Below are positions 1 through 12,330 of a stretch of DNA of 64,000 nt, piece by piece. The stretch's first letter is position 1; each line of letters begins with the position of its first letter. Position numbers and translations under genes: made by a program. The notes under the pieces are model-generated. The model saw only the letters and a program-made list of their open reading frames with translations, made no database searches and had not been told where the DNA came from. The stretch comes from Lysinibacillus piscis. GTDB taxonomy: Bacteria; Bacillota; Bacilli; Bacillales_A; Planococcaceae. The stretch lies in contig NZ_BRZA01000006.1 in the NCBI RefSeq assembly GCF_026012395.1, positions 1 through 64,000 on the forward strand, written 5' to 3'.

Positions 1-119
1 GTTACTCACCCGTCCGCCGCTAACGTCAAAGGAGCAAGCTCCTTCTTCGTCCGCTCGACTTGCATGTATTAGGCACGCCGCCAGCGTTCGTCCTGAGCCA
101 GGATCAAACTCTCCATAAA
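1..119 (-). rRNA. 16S ribosomal RNA, 5' end only (partial)
   Basis: Read on the minus strand, the first 119 bases are the conserved 5' end of bacterial 16S rRNA. They contain the universal AGAGTTTGATCCTGGCTCAG site (complement of 93-112), followed by the GAACGCTGGCGGCGTGCCTAA-type helix and the first variable region with the GGACGGGTGAG-type segment. The gene continues past base 1. The mature 5' end is placed near 119 by analogy with other Bacilli, to within a few bases. Confidence 0.97.
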
Positions 120-185
120 AGAGAAATTTGAATAGCTCAAATCTCATTGTTGTATCTGTCGCTTCGCTTTCGATACATAAAAAAA

Positions 186-218
186 TTGCTGACGCTATGT
201 TTCACTACGCTTTCGCAC
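186..218 (-). repeat. Dispersed ~35-bp repeat inside the 16S leader
   Basis: In the 16S sense strand this reads TGTGCGAAAGCGT then AGTGAAACATAGCGTCAGCAA. It matches two tandem copies at 62566-62604 and 62612-62650 at about 31 of 35 positions. A more diverged relative may lie at about 149-178 (ends in CGCTTTCG followed by ATACA). Its function is unknown. It lies in the transcribed leader between the rRNA promoter and mature 16S. Confidence 0.75.
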
Positions 219-233
219 AAAAAACATTGCTGG

Positions 234-253
234 CATCATATTTTGGTATGATG
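234..253 (-). other. Leader hairpin upstream of 16S
   Basis: CATCATA (234-240) and TATGATG (247-253) form a perfect 7-bp stem with a 6-base loop in the 16S leader. Just upstream in the transcript (about 289-313) is the AACCTTGAAAACTGAAC-type sequence that is common ahead of Bacillus rRNA operons. A role in leader folding, antitermination or RNase processing is inferred. Confidence 0.45.
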
Positions 254-345
254 TCCAAAATTGTCTTACTTTATTGATTACACTTTGTTTGTTCAGTTTT
301 CAAGGTTCATGTTATTTTTAGCTCGTCACCGTGGCGACTTGTATA

Positions 346-374
346 ATATTATACTGTATTTTAATAAAGGTCAA
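346..374 (-). promoter_or_regulatory. Probable rRNA operon promoter
   Basis: On the minus strand TTGACC (369-374) lies 17 bases from TAATAT (346-351). A TATAAT overlaps at 348-353 but with only 15 bases of spacing. The site is 230 bases upstream of mature 16S, a usual distance for a Bacillus rRNA P2 promoter. The region 375-577 beyond it is AT-rich and shows no convincing gene. Confidence 0.6.
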
Positions 375-577
375 TACTTTTTCTATAAAAAGTTTTCATT
401 TTTTTATTTCATTGAAAAACTTCCTATATAAAGGCGCAAAAGAAAATATCTATCATTACACTTTCAACAAAGTTCAAATGATTTCTTTTGTACTGCAAAT
501 TACTCTAATATTACCACACACTTCGAATATACAACAAACATAAAATTCCCTTTTCCTCAATATCAGCTTCATAATAT

Positions 578-611
578 AAAAACTCCGTATAGAAAACCTC
601 TATACGAAGTC
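578..611 (-). terminator. Intrinsic terminator of the SLC13-type permease
   Basis: On the minus strand ACTTCGTATAG pairs with CTATACGGAGT and is followed by a T-run. It lies directly after the permease stop codon at 617. Confidence 0.8.
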
Positions 612-616
612 CATAA

Positions 617-2470
617 TTAAAACGGAAATAATAATGGAATAATAAGCACCATAACGATGAACATAATCACTTGTAAAGGTATACCAATTCTCACGAAATC
701 CATAAATTTATAGCCACCCGCCGTCATTACTAATGAATTCGTCGGAGAAGCAATTGGTGTAGCGAAGGCCATACTTGCTGCAACAGCAACAGCTATCATA
801 AATGTGGTCGGATTTGCATCCATCGCTATTGCAGCACTCATAGCTATAGGTGCAAACAAAACGGCTGTGGCGGTATTACTAATAAATTGCCCAAAGACAG
901 CTGTTACAACATAGACACCTATCAGTACACCATAAGCACCATAACTACCAAGTGCATGAATAATAATATCTGATAATAATACCATACCACCCGTTTTCTC
1001 CAAAGCAGTCGCCATTGGGAGCATAGCCGCAACAAGAACAATACTTTCAAAATTAATATGATTATATGCATCCTCCATATTGCGTAAACAGCCTGTTAAG
1101 ATCATGAGCACAGCCCCAATCATCACAGAAATCACAGCAGGGAAAACTTCAAAAACCATCAACATAATCATCGCAAGCATAATTACGCCAGCTACCCCAG
1201 CCTTACCAGTAGCCGCCGCTACACTTGCATGCTCTCTTGGTTGCCCCACTACCACAACATCCTGTGTCTCTTTCGCAAGTAGTAAAATTTCATCCCAAGC
1301 ACCTTGCACTAGAATCGCATCACCAAATCTTAAACGATGTTCTACCATGTTCTGCATTTGATAGCCACCTCTACGATTAATACCAATAATATTCAAATTA
1401 TATTTTTCACGGAAACCTAATGAGCTTACTGTTTCATTGATAAAGCTAGAATTAGGTGTCAATAGTACCTCAGCAATACCCAGATGTTTCGATACTAACT
1501 CGTCCGCTTCTCCTTCTGCTAATTCTTGCATTTCTAAGCCATAAGCATCCGCAAAGTGATGGACGTTTTCTTCATCGCCCTGTACGTACAGCTCATCTTT
1601 AGCATGTATAACACTAGTTGGTCCCGCCATTTCTTGATAGGTCATAGGAAGTAAATTTATTCCCTCCAGCGATTTTCGGTGAATTTTCATCATACAAAGC
1701 GAATACTTAGCTGGTAATTTAAGCTCTGCTAGTGAAGCATTAATAATAGAAGACCCTTCTGGCACAAAAATTTTAAACAAATGATTATTCAAGTCATATT
1801 GTCGCATAATTTTCTTAGGCGATAATGTATAACTTGAACCTGTTTGAATCTCTCTCTTATCATTTGGCAATAAACGATTACGAATAATGACTAAATACGT
1901 AATCCCTACAAGCATCCCCACGATACCAATCGGCGTTATTTCAAAAAAGCTAAGCTTCTTATAACCTCGATCAACCAATAATTGACTCACAATCAAGTTC
2001 GTTGGAGAAGCGATTAGTGTCATCAGCCCCGAAAGACTTGCTACATAGGAAAGTGGTAACAAAAATTTCGAAGGACTTTCTTTGATACTAATCGCAATAC
2101 TAACAACGATTGGCATCATCAATGCAACAGTACCCGTATTGCTCATGAAAGCCCCAACTGAACCAACGATAATGAGTAATAGTGTAAATAATTTCAGTTC
2201 ACTATTCCCAGACCATTTTAATAATAGTTGTCCTGCCATACCAGCAAGTCCTGTTCTCAAAAGACCTGCTCCTACAATAAATAATCCTGCAATCATCAAA
2301 ACAACTGAATTAGAGAAACCAGCAAGTGCTTCTACAGGTGTTAAAATACCTGTAATGACAAATGCCAGCAATGACAGCATAGCCACAAGATCTACTCGTA
2401 CTTTATTCGTAATAAAGGCCAAAATCGTAATTCCTAAAATAAGAAATGTTAATGTCAGTTGCACATCCAC
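617..2470 (-). CDS. SLC13-family (DASS) permease with two RCK-C domains
   Basis: A 617-residue membrane protein of the divalent anion:sodium symporter type (SLC13/CitT-like), probably importing sulfate or a di/tricarboxylate; the substrate cannot be read from sequence. The hydrophobic N-terminal half (1-200) and C-terminal half (about 425-617) flank a soluble centre with two TrkA-C/RCK-C-like domains (about 230-310 and 330-410; 'RFGDAILVQGAWDEI'). The signature ASPTN occurs in both halves ('LIASPTNLIVSQ' and 'IASPTNSLVMTAGG'). It starts with GTG at 2470, preceded by AAAGGGG. It follows hutI on the same strand but is separated by a terminator, so membership of the hut operon is uncertain. Confidence 0.88.
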   Translation of the reverse strand: MDVQLTLTFLILGITILAFITNKVRVDLVAMLSLLAFVITGILTPVEALAGFSNSVVLMIAGLFIVGAGLLRTGLAGMAGQLLLKWSGNSELKLFTLLLIIVGSVGAFMSNTGTVALMMPIVVSIAISIKESPSKFLLPLSYVASLSGLMTLIASPTNLIVSQLLVDRGYKKLSFFEITPIGIVGMLVGITYLVIIRNRLLPNDKREIQTGSSYTLSPKKIMRQYDLNNHLFKIFVPEGSSIINASLAELKLPAKYSLCMMKIHRKSLEGINLLPMTYQEMAGPTSVIHAKDELYVQGDEENVHHFADAYGLEMQELAEGEADELVSKHLGIAEVLLTPNSSFINETVSSLGFREKYNLNIIGINRRGGYQMQNMVEHRLRFGDAILVQGAWDEILLLAKETQDVVVVGQPREHASVAAATGKAGVAGVIMLAMIMLMVFEVFPAVISVMIGAVLMILTGCLRNMEDAYNHINFESIVLVAAMLPMATALEKTGGMVLLSDIIIHALGSYGAYGVLIGVYVVTAVFGQFISNTATAVLFAPIAMSAAIAMDANPTTFMIAVAVAASMAFATPIASPTNSLVMTAGGYKFMDFVRIGIPLQVIMFIVMVLIIPLLFPF

Positions 2471-2500
2471 GAGCCCCTTTCTTATTCATATTCTACATGA

Positions 2501-2543
2501 AAAAAGCATAAATAATGCATCTCTGCACCATTTATGCTTTTTC
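2501..2543 (-). terminator. Terminator between hutI and the permease
   Basis: AAAAAGCATAAAT (2501-2513) pairs with ATTTATGCTTTTT (2530-2542), giving a symmetrical hairpin with A and T runs on both sides. It follows hutI (stop at 2553) and ends only about 30 bases before the permease start. Confidence 0.85.
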
Positions 2544-2552
2544 TGTAACGAT

Positions 2553-3827
2553 TTAATGTTGTAAAAGAACCCCATCTTGCACAACGACCTGACCGTTTTT
2601 AATGACTGTGTTGGTATGATTCATACCATAGAAGTATTGTAATTGTTTATAGTTGGCAACATCCAATACAATTACATCTGCTTGTTTTCCAGCTTCAAGA
2701 GAACCAATTTGTTCTCCTCGATTAATCGCATAGGCTGCATTAATCGTCGTCGCTGTTAATACTTCCTCTAATGTCATCCCCATGTTCATACATGCTAAAT
2801 TCATAATAAACGGCAAGCTAATTGTTGGTGAGGAACCTGGATTAAAGTCAGTAGAAATCGCCACTGGCACACCTTCATCAACCATTAAACGACCTCTCGC
2901 AAATGGTGCACGTAGGAAAAATGCTGTACCCGGCAGTAACACAGCAATCGTCCCAGCCTCCGCCATTTTACGTATTCCTTCATCTGATGCAACAAGTAAA
3001 TGTTCCGCAGAAATCGCCCCTACTTCAGCAGCTAACTCTGCACCTTCATATGGTTCAATTTCATCGGCATGAATTTTCGGCGTTAATCCTAATGCTTTCC
3101 CCGCTTCTAAAATGCGACGGGATTGCTCAGGCGTAAAGACACCATGCTCACAGAAGACATCATTGAATTCCGCTAACCCTAGCTCAGCTACTTGTGGTAG
3201 CATTTCATGAATGACAATATCAACAAACTCATCCTCACGTCCTTTATAATCGCGTGGTACTGCATGTGCGCCCATAAAGGTACTAACAACATCAACTGCA
3301 TGTGTAGCCTGTAATTTTTTCGCCACTTCTAATTGCTTTTTCTCTGCTTCCCAATCTAAACCATAGCCTGATTTCGCCTCAACGGTTGTCACACCATGCT
3401 TTAAAAACATATCTAAATGCTTCCTTGTTTTGTCATACAATTCCTCAAAGCTTGTTTCTCGTGTACGCTTTGTTGTGGCATGGATACCACCGCCAGCATT
3501 CATAATCTCCATATATGTGGAGCCATTCAATCGCATATTAAACTCCTGCTCACGCGTACCACCATGCACTAAATGCGTATGACAATCCACAAGACCAGGC
3601 ATCACGATTTTGCCTGTTGCATCAATAACTTGTGCCTGTGCAATTAACTCTGCATACTCTGCCTCTAGCTGCGACAAGGAGCCAACTGCTACAATACGAT
3701 CGCCATCCAATAACACACTGCCATTTTCCACAATGGCAATATCACGCATTTGCTCCTTTGTACGAGGTCCTGCCACACCATTATTCAATGTAATGACTTC
3801 ATTGGCATTTTTAATTAATACTGTCAC
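2553..3827 (-). CDS. hutI: Imidazolonepropionase
   Basis: Hydrolyses 4-imidazolone-5-propanoate to N-formimidoyl-L-glutamate, the third step of histidine degradation in the cytosol. The 424 residues match the usual length. The metal-binding '[10 protein letters not shown]' is near residue 88, with later amidohydrolase motifs ('[16 protein letters not shown]', '[12 protein letters not shown]'). The GTG start overlaps the hutU stop (GTGA) and has AAAGGATG upstream, so the genes are translationally coupled. It is the last hut gene before the terminator. No formiminoglutamase (hutG) is seen nearby, so the final step must be encoded elsewhere. Confidence 0.97.
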   Translation of the reverse strand: MTVLIKNANEVITLNNGVAGPRTKEQMRDIAIVENGSVLLDGDRIVAVGSLSQLEAEYAELIAQAQVIDATGKIVMPGLVDCHTHLVHGGTREQEFNMRLNGSTYMEIMNAGGGIHATTKRTRETSFEELYDKTRKHLDMFLKHGVTTVEAKSGYGLDWEAEKKQLEVAKKLQATHAVDVVSTFMGAHAVPRDYKGREDEFVDIVIHEMLPQVAELGLAEFNDVFCEHGVFTPEQSRRILEAGKALGLTPKIHADEIEPYEGAELAAEVGAISAEHLLVASDEGIRKMAEAGTIAVLLPGTAFFLRAPFARGRLMVDEGVPVAISTDFNPGSSPTISLPFIMNLACMNMGMTLEEVLTATTINAAYAINRGEQIGSLEAGKQADVIVLDVANYKQLQYFYGMNHTNTVIKNGQVVVQDGVLLQH

Positions 3828-5494
3828 TTTGCATCATCCTTTAACATTGGCATACGCACACCTTTGTTTTTCGCTGTGTTAATCGCAATATCATAACCTG
3901 CATCCGCATGACGTACAACACCCATACCTGGATCTGATACTAATACACGGGCAATTTTTTCTGCCGCTAGCTGGGAGCCATCTGCTACAAGGACTTGCCC
4001 TGCATGTTGAGAGTAACCCATACCTACACCACCGCCGTGATGTACACTTACCCAGCTTGCACCACCAGCCGTATTCACTAGCGCATTTAAAATTGGCCAG
4101 TCAGATACCGCATCTGAGCCATCTCTCATGCCCTCTGTTTCACGGTTTGGTGATGCAACAGAGCCAGAATCTAAATGATCTCGTCCGAAAACAATCGGTG
4201 CTGATAATTCACCGCTCGCTACCATTTCATTCACTTTCAATGCAAAGCGATGACGATCGCCATAACCCAACCAGCAAATACGTGCAGGTAACCCTTGCCA
4301 TTTCACCATTTTTTGCGCCATATCAATCCAGTTGACAAGCCCTTCATCATCACCAAACATTTCTTTCGCTAATGCATCTGTTTTATAAATATCCTCTGGG
4401 TTACCTGATAATGCTGCCCAACGGAAAGGTCCTTTTCCTTCACAGAACAATGGACGAATGTATGCTGGTACGAAACCTGGGAAATCAAAAGCATTTTCTA
4501 CACCCATTTCCTTTGCATACGCACGGATATTATTACCATAATCAAATACCTCTGCACCTGCTTGTTGGAACTCTAACATTGTACGAACATGCTCAGCCAT
4601 TGTTTCTTTTGCTTTTTGCTCATATGTTTTCACATCATTTTTGCGCAGTGCCAGTGCTTCCTCAAATGTCATACCATTTGGTACATAGCCATTGATTGGG
4701 TCATGTGCAGATGTTTGGTCTGTCACAAAATCAGGAATAATACCACGGTTTAGCAACTCACGATTCACGTCTACACAGTTACCTACAAGACCAATGGAAG
4801 CAGGCTCTTTTTGCTCACGTAGTTTATTTACTAATTCTATAGCTTCATCCACTGTTTCCACGATGTAATCACAGTAACCTTCTTTAATCTTACGCTCGAT
4901 ACGTGCACGCTCTACCTCTACTACTAGAATAACAGCACCAGCCATTTTTCCTGCTAATGGCTGTGCACCACTCATGCCACCCATGCCACCAGTCAAAATG
5001 AATTTACCACGCAAATCCGCTGTACCAAATACCTTTTTACCCGCTTCTACAAACGATAAATAAGTTCCTTGTAAAATACCTTGTGCCCCGATATAAATCC
5101 AGCTACCTGCTGTCATTTGACCATACATCATCAAATCACGATCCTCTAATTCATAAAAATGCTCCCAGTTTGCCCATGCAGGGACTAAATTAGAATTAGC
5201 AATTAACACACGTGGTGCATTTTCATGTGTACGGAATATCGCTACAGGCTTCCCTGATTGCACAAGCAATGTTTCATCATTTTCTAACTCTTTTAATGAA
5301 GCAATAATTTGTTCGTAGCTCTCCCAATTACGTGCTGCTTTTCCGATACCGCCATAAACAATCAATTCATCTGGATTTTCTGCCACTTCAGGATCTAAAT
5401 TGTTCATTAACATACGCATAGCTGCCTCTTGTGTCCAACCTTTACATGTTAATTCATTCCCACGTGGTGCACGAATACTTGTTTTGAATACCAT
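3824..5494 (-). CDS. hutU: Urocanate hydratase
   Basis: Converts urocanate to 4-imidazolone-5-propanoate using tightly bound NAD+; second step of histidine degradation. It has 556 residues, the normal length. The glycine-rich '[11 protein letters not shown]' is the NAD region, and the conserved '[16 protein letters not shown]' holds the active-site Cys region. The first ATG behind AAAGGAG (5494) is preferred over the in-frame GTG at 5503. It follows hutH by about 17 bases and overlaps hutI by 4. Confidence 0.97.
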   Translation of the reverse strand: MVFKTSIRAPRGNELTCKGWTQEAAMRMLMNNLDPEVAENPDELIVYGGIGKAARNWESYEQIIASLKELENDETLLVQSGKPVAIFRTHENAPRVLIANSNLVPAWANWEHFYELEDRDLMMYGQMTAGSWIYIGAQGILQGTYLSFVEAGKKVFGTADLRGKFILTGGMGGMSGAQPLAGKMAGAVILVVEVERARIERKIKEGYCDYIVETVDEAIELVNKLREQKEPASIGLVGNCVDVNRELLNRGIIPDFVTDQTSAHDPINGYVPNGMTFEEALALRKNDVKTYEQKAKETMAEHVRTMLEFQQAGAEVFDYGNNIRAYAKEMGVENAFDFPGFVPAYIRPLFCEGKGPFRWAALSGNPEDIYKTDALAKEMFGDDEGLVNWIDMAQKMVKWQGLPARICWLGYGDRHRFALKVNEMVASGELSAPIVFGRDHLDSGSVASPNRETEGMRDGSDAVSDWPILNALVNTAGGASWVSVHHGGGVGMGYSQHAGQVLVADGSQLAAEKIARVLVSDPGMGVVRHADAGYDIAINTAKNKGVRMPMLKDDAK

Positions 5495-5511
5495 AAAAAA
5501 CACACTCCTTT

Positions 5512-7026
5512 TTAGTTAGCTAACTCTACTAATGTATTACTTTTTAATAAATAGTTTGCTAAAGCATCAATCTCTTCACCAATGACCTTATCTGTTTCAA
5601 GCGGTGGACAGAATTCACGTACTTTCTCTAAGAAACTTCTCGTTGTTGCCGATAATTGATCTTCTGCTTTATCTAAATAAATAGCCTGTGATGCACTAAT
5701 CATCTCAATCGCAATAACACGTGCTGCATTGTGGACGATTTGACGTACTTGGCGAGCAGAAGTTGTCCCCATACTTACATGGTCCTCTTGGTTACCAGAT
5801 GTCGGTATAGAATCCACGCTCGATGGATGTGCCAATACTTTATTTTCCGAAACAATAGATGCTGCAGTATATTGAGCAATCATTAAGCCACATTCAAGCC
5901 CTGGATTCACCGCTAAAAATGGTGGTAAATCACCATTTAGATGTGGGTTGACCATACGCTCTGTACGACGCTCTGAAATATTCGCCCATTCACAGACACC
6001 AATTTTTAAGAAGTCCATCGCTAAAGCAATTGGCTGACCATGGAAATGTCCTCCTGATAATACCTCACCGTTTTCTAACACAATTGGATTATCCGTTGTT
6101 GCATTCATCTCTGTTTGTACACGGTCCTGTGCATAGAAGAATGATTGCCAAGATGCACCATGCACCTGTGGAATACAACGCAGTGAATAAGCATCCTGCA
6201 TACGTACTTCTCCTTGCTTCGTTATACGTTGACTGCCCTCTAGCCATTTACGGATGCGCCCACCTACAAGCTCTAACTCTGGATGCGGTCGTACAGCTAA
6301 AAGTGCTGGATCAAACGCGGAAATAATACCTTTTAATGCCTCTAGTGTTAAGCTAGCTGCCATATCTGCTGCAAGCCCAATACGCTCCGCCTCATTCACC
6401 GTTAATACACCAATACCTGTCATAGCCTGTGTACCATTCACAAGTGCTAATCCTTCTTTGGCTTGTAAGCGAACAGCTGTTAAACCAGCACGCTGTAATG
6501 CCTCACTGCCACTCAATACTTCACCCTCATATTCAGCTTTACCTTCACCAACTAACACTAAAGCTAAATGTGATAATGGCGCTAAATCACCACTTGCGCC
6601 TACAGAGCCCTGTGACGGAACAATAGGGTGTACACCTTTATTAATAAACTCGATTAGTAATTGTACGGTTTCCTCACGAATACCAGAGAATCCACGAGCT
6701 AAAGCATTCGCTCGTAGTACCATCATGGCACGTACAACATCTGTTGGGAACGGCTCTCCAACCCCCATACCATCTGAGCGCAATAAATTTAATTGAAGTA
6801 ATTCAATATCCTCATCTGCTATTTTAATATTGCTCAGTTGTCCAAAGCCTGTATTCACACCGTAAATCGTTTGCCCTTCCGCTAAACGTTTTTCAATGCG
6901 CTCTCTGCTTAAACGGATACGCTCTACACTGCCCGCAGATAGCACTACCGTAGCATTCCCTTTTACAATTTCTTCAATTTGCTGTCTTGTTAATGTATTG
7001 CCATCAAGTTCGATTACCGACTTCAT
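5512..7026 (-). CDS. hutH: Histidine ammonia-lyase
   Basis: Deaminates L-histidine to trans-urocanate and ammonia. It has 504 residues. The Ala-Ser-Gly triad that cyclises to the MIO prosthetic group is at 144-146 in '[18 protein letters not shown]'. Further family motifs are 'YGVNTGFG' and '[11 protein letters not shown]'. The ATG has AGGGGGAT upstream. It is first in the hutH-hutU-hutI run, with a promoter and probable activator site directly upstream. Confidence 0.97.
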   Translation of the reverse strand: MKSVIELDGNTLTRQQIEEIVKGNATVVLSAGSVERIRLSRERIEKRLAEGQTIYGVNTGFGQLSNIKIADEDIELLQLNLLRSDGMGVGEPFPTDVVRAMMVLRANALARGFSGIREETVQLLIEFINKGVHPIVPSQGSVGASGDLAPLSHLALVLVGEGKAEYEGEVLSGSEALQRAGLTAVRLQAKEGLALVNGTQAMTGIGVLTVNEAERIGLAADMAASLTLEALKGIISAFDPALLAVRPHPELELVGGRIRKWLEGSQRITKQGEVRMQDAYSLRCIPQVHGASWQSFFYAQDRVQTEMNATTDNPIVLENGEVLSGGHFHGQPIALAMDFLKIGVCEWANISERRTERMVNPHLNGDLPPFLAVNPGLECGLMIAQYTAASIVSENKVLAHPSSVDSIPTSGNQEDHVSMGTTSARQVRQIVHNAARVIAIEMISASQAIYLDKAEDQLSATTRSFLEKVREFCPPLETDKVIGEEIDALANYLLKSNTLVELAN

Positions 7027-7066
7027 TTCAGATCCCCCTAAATTCGATGTAATGCTCTTTGATTCT

Positions 7067-7119
7067 ATTGTACAAATTTCCCTTTTCAGAAAATAGAGAA
7101 TTTTAATAGAGAAAATAGA
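7067..7119 (-). promoter_or_regulatory. hutH promoter with two AGAAAATAGA repeats
   Basis: On the minus strand the -10 is TACAAT (7067-7072). The position for -35 (about 7090-7095) has no TTGACA-like sequence. AGAAAATAGA (plus strand) occurs exactly at 7088-7097 and 7110-7119, 22 bases apart, about two helix turns. The nearer copy lies on the -35 region, as for a class II activator site. The likely binding protein is the AraC-type regulator encoded divergently at 7205. Confidence 0.6.
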
Positions 7120-7204
7120 ATTTTTTATGTATTTCTGTGTTATTTTTAATAATGTAACCGCATTCTTTTATAAAATTAGATTTTTTTACGAAAGGTATAT
7201 CCAA

Positions 7205-8659
7205 ATGAAAGTATTATTAATTGATCGAGATCCAACCGATTTAACAGGGATTCGTTGGTTTTTACAAACATATTTCCCTGGAGATGTGATAATTGAAATT
7301 TGCTCAGCTATGACAGAGACTTCTCACACCATTCAACAATTTGAGCCAGATGTCATTTTATTAAATATTGATGTAATTGCTAATAATCGCTCCACTGCTC
7401 TTTATCGCCTGTTACAGCAGTATACAGGCACTATTTTTGCCATGACTGCAGAGCCGTTATTTAAAAATGCGCTTAAAGCAATTGAGCTACAAGTTGCACA
7501 TCTATTCGTAAAACCAATTGACTTAGAGTTGTTTAAGCAAAAATTAATGACTGTTTCACTTCGTACAAGAAAAGTTGACGAAATAAAGCAAACGCCATTA
7601 GATAATTCTTTCTATTATCGATTATTTTTAGATAGTCCAACAGATTCGCTAAAAACAACTTTTTATTTCACAATGATTGAACCTGAGCATCTGGATATGT
7701 TCAACAAATTATATGTGTGGCTTCAGCAAACACCCATTTATGATTCCATGCAGGTATACCCATTAACAGATAAAATCGTCTGTCTATTCCAAACAGATGA
7801 TTTAAAAATTGTTGAAAAAGATGTGCGTACATTAATGAAGGAATGGCAATTGACGAATAGTAGCTTTTTAAATATTGGGATTTACGATGGACCTCTCTCA
7901 ACATTAAAGCAAATGTACCTTTTAACACAACGTACATTACACCGTAGCTTCTACGAGGGCTTTGGACATATTTTTTATACAAGCAAGCAGCTAGAAACAC
8001 AGCCACTTGACCCATTACTGACACCCGAAGAACAGCAATTGTTAATTAGTAGTTTAGAAGATGGCAATATCGAGGCAGTTAAAGTATTTTTATATCGTTT
8101 ATCACATGAGGATATTTACTATGAGCAAGATGATTTACGCATCCATCTTACAAGCGTATTAGCGCAAATTCGCCGCTTTATGCTGAAATATAAATTACAT
8201 GAGAAGGCTGTCCTTGAGCAGCATTACCGCCAGCTTTTTCATTTAATTTTAGAGCACCCCATATTTTATACTATTTTAAATGGCATCATCTCATTTACAC
8301 AAAAATTGATTGAATTAGCGCGTGAGGTGCGTTCAGAGAAAAGAGCAGATTATATTGAAGTAGCCATCGAAGTCATTGACCAGCAATTCCAAGATAGTAC
8401 ATTATCATTATCATTTGTAGCACATCGGCTAGGCATTAGCCCCAATTACTTAAGTGCTCTTTTTGCTAAAAAACAAGGTATCCCTTTTAAGCGTTATGTA
8501 CAGCAAATAAGAATACAACATGCAACAAAAATGCTAGTAGAAACAGATTTTTCGATTAGTGAAATCGCGCAGTTAAACGGTTTTGAAGATGCCAATTACT
8601 TTATTAAAATCTTTAAACAGCATATGGGTACAACACCTAGTCGTTATCGTAAAAAATAG
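7205..8659 (+). CDS. AraC-family activator with a degenerate receiver domain
   Basis: A 484-residue cytosolic regulator. Residues 1-115 resemble a response-regulator receiver ('MKVLLIDRDPTDL', ending with a 'VKPID' Lys), but the phospho-acceptor position in 'PDVILLNIDV' is Asn54 instead of Asp. The middle (about 130-370) has no domain I recognise. The C-terminal ~100 residues are an AraC-type double helix-turn-helix ('LGISPNYLSALFAKKQG', 'IAQLNGFEDANYFIKIFKQ'). The ATG at 7205 with GAAAGG upstream is chosen over an earlier in-frame ATG at 7127 that has no ribosome site. It is divergent from hutH, with no histidine kinase nearby, so control of hut, possibly through a ligand, is inferred. Confidence 0.85.
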   Translation: MKVLLIDRDPTDLTGIRWFLQTYFPGDVIIEICSAMTETSHTIQQFEPDVILLNIDVIANNRSTALYRLLQQYTGTIFAMTAEPLFKNALKAIELQVAHLFVKPIDLELFKQKLMTVSLRTRKVDEIKQTPLDNSFYYRLFLDSPTDSLKTTFYFTMIEPEHLDMFNKLYVWLQQTPIYDSMQVYPLTDKIVCLFQTDDLKIVEKDVRTLMKEWQLTNSSFLNIGIYDGPLSTLKQMYLLTQRTLHRSFYEGFGHIFYTSKQLETQPLDPLLTPEEQQLLISSLEDGNIEAVKVFLYRLSHEDIYYEQDDLRIHLTSVLAQIRRFMLKYKLHEKAVLEQHYRQLFHLILEHPIFYTILNGIISFTQKLIELAREVRSEKRADYIEVAIEVIDQQFQDSTLSLSFVAHRLGISPNYLSALFAKKQGIPFKRYVQQIRIQHATKMLVETDFSISEIAQLNGFEDANYFIKIFKQHMGTTPSRYRKK

Positions 8660-8795
8660 CTATAGTCAGAATTAATAAACTACTTTAGAAATTACTTAAC
8701 AAGAATAATTATAATTTACTAGCAATTCTATTTTAGATTTGTTATAGTTATTGATGAAGAGTTTGACTAACATTTTTTTAGGAGGTAAAACGAAT

Positions 8796-10301
8796 ATGAC
8801 AAATTCCAATGAACGTAGCCGTCGATTTACAACAGCAGGTGGTGCTCCAGTAGTAAGTAATCATGACTCCATGTCAGCGGGTCCTCGTGGTCCTCTTTTA
8901 CTACAAGATGTATGGTTAGTTGAGAAATTAGCCAACTTTAACCGTGAAGTAATTCCTGAACGTCGTATGCACGCAAAAGGTTCAGGTGCATTTGGTACTT
9001 TTACTGTAACGCATGATATTACACAATATACAAAAGCAAAAATCTTCTCAGAGATTGGTAAGAAAACAGAAATGTTTGCGCGCTTCTCTACAGTAGCAGG
9101 TGAACGTGGGGCAGCAGATGCTGAGCGTGATATCCGTGGTTTTGCTTTAAAATTCTATACAGAGGAAGGTAACTGGGATTTAGTAGGTAACAATACACCT
9201 GTCTTCTTCTTCCGTGATCCATTACATTTTACAGATTTAAACCATGTGGTAAAACGTGATCCTCGTACAAATATGCATAATGCCAATTCCAACTGGGATT
9301 TTTGGACTTCATTGCCTGAAGCACTTCATCAAGTGACAATTGTTATGTCTGACCGTGGTATTCCAAATGGTTACCGTCATATGCACGGCTTTGGTTCACA
9401 CACATATAGCTTTATCAACGCAGAAAATGAGCGTGTATGGGTAAAATTCCATTTCCGCACAGAGCAAGGTATTAAAAACTTATCTGGTGCTGAAGCGTCT
9501 GAGATTATCGGTAAAGACCGTGAATCTTCTCAACGTGATTTATATGAAGCAATCGAAAACAAGGATTTCCCAAAATGGAAAATGTACATTCAAGTGATGA
9601 CAGAAGAACAAGCACGCGAATTACCATATAATCCTTTCGATTTAACGAAAGTTTGGTATAAAAAAGACTTCCCTCTTATTCCAGTTGGTGAGTTTGAGTT
9701 AAATAAAAATGCAGATAATTATTTTGCAGAGGTTGAGCAAGCAGCATTTGCACCATCTAACATCATTCCTGGTATTGGCTTCTCACCAGATAAAATGTTA
9801 CAAGGTCGTATTTTCGCTTATGCAGATGCACAGCGTTACCGTCTAGGCGTGAATCACTATATGCTACCTGTGAACGCACCAAAATGTCCATTCCGCACAT
9901 TCCATCGTGACGGTGCAATGCGCTTTGATGGCAATCTTGGTTCAACTATGGGTTATGAGCCAAATAGCTATGGTGAATGGGAACATAATTTAGATTATAA
10001 AGAGCCTGAACTACGTATTGATGGACATGCAGGTATCCATGATTTCCGTGAAGATGACAATAATTACTTTGAGCAACCAGGTAAGCTATTCCGCTTGATG
10101 ACGGCTGAAGAACAGCAACGTCTATTCGAGACAACAGCAAGTGAAATGGCTCCAGTAGAAGAGTTCATTAAACGTCGTCATATTCTTCATTGCTATTTAG
10201 CGGATCCAGCATATGGTGAAGGTGTAGCGAAAGCGTTAGGACTTTCTTTAGAAGGTATGGACCTTTCAAACCCATATGTGAAGCAAACAGCAAATGCTTA
10301 A
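8796..10301 (+). CDS. katA: Clade 3-type haem catalase
   Basis: Breaks hydrogen peroxide down to water and oxygen in the cytosol. It has 501 residues, typical of small-subunit catalases. Catalytic His59 lies in '[16 protein letters not shown]', the signature '[17 protein letters not shown]' follows, and the haem-ligand Tyr lies in '[14 protein letters not shown]'. The ATG at 8796 follows a strong AGGAGGT; the earlier in-frame ATG at 8751 contains this ribosome site and is rejected. The gene is single, with its own terminator. An AT-rich stretch at 8703-8717 only partly resembles a PerR box. Confidence 0.97.
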   Translation: MTNSNERSRRFTTAGGAPVVSNHDSMSAGPRGPLLLQDVWLVEKLANFNREVIPERRMHAKGSGAFGTFTVTHDITQYTKAKIFSEIGKKTEMFARFSTVAGERGAADAERDIRGFALKFYTEEGNWDLVGNNTPVFFFRDPLHFTDLNHVVKRDPRTNMHNANSNWDFWTSLPEALHQVTIVMSDRGIPNGYRHMHGFGSHTYSFINAENERVWVKFHFRTEQGIKNLSGAEASEIIGKDRESSQRDLYEAIENKDFPKWKMYIQVMTEEQARELPYNPFDLTKVWYKKDFPLIPVGEFELNKNADNYFAEVEQAAFAPSNIIPGIGFSPDKMLQGRIFAYADAQRYRLGVNHYMLPVNAPKCPFRTFHRDGAMRFDGNLGSTMGYEPNSYGEWEHNLDYKEPELRIDGHAGIHDFREDDNNYFEQPGKLFRLMTAEEQQRLFETTASEMAPVEEFIKRRHILHCYLADPAYGEGVAKALGLSLEGMDLSNPYVKQTANA

Positions 10302-10310
10302 ATAAATGCG

Positions 10311-10357
10311 AAAAGCACCATACATTGTGTAAATTATTTACATTGTATGGTGCTTTC
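10311..10357. terminator. Bidirectional terminator between katA and thiC
   Basis: AAAGCACCATACA pairs with TGTATGGTGCTTT around an AT-rich loop. The convergent genes on both sides (catalase and thiC) can use it. Confidence 0.85.
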
Positions 10358-10412
10358 ATATTGATACTAGCTGTCGATTGTCTATAAATATGCTGCAATA
10401 GGTGAGGCTTTT

Positions 10413-12305
<1,893 letters not shown>

Positions 12306-12330
12306 TTATTACTTGAAGCAATAATTTCTT

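Noticed and set aside
331-543. 70-codon plus-strand ORF in the 16S upstream region
   Set aside because: It runs through the rRNA promoter on the other strand, is AT-rich and low in complexity, and lacks a ribosome site.
8703-8717. Possible PerR box ahead of the catalase
   Set aside because: Only about 9 of 14 positions fit TTATAAT-N-ATTATAA in a region that is AT-rich anyway.
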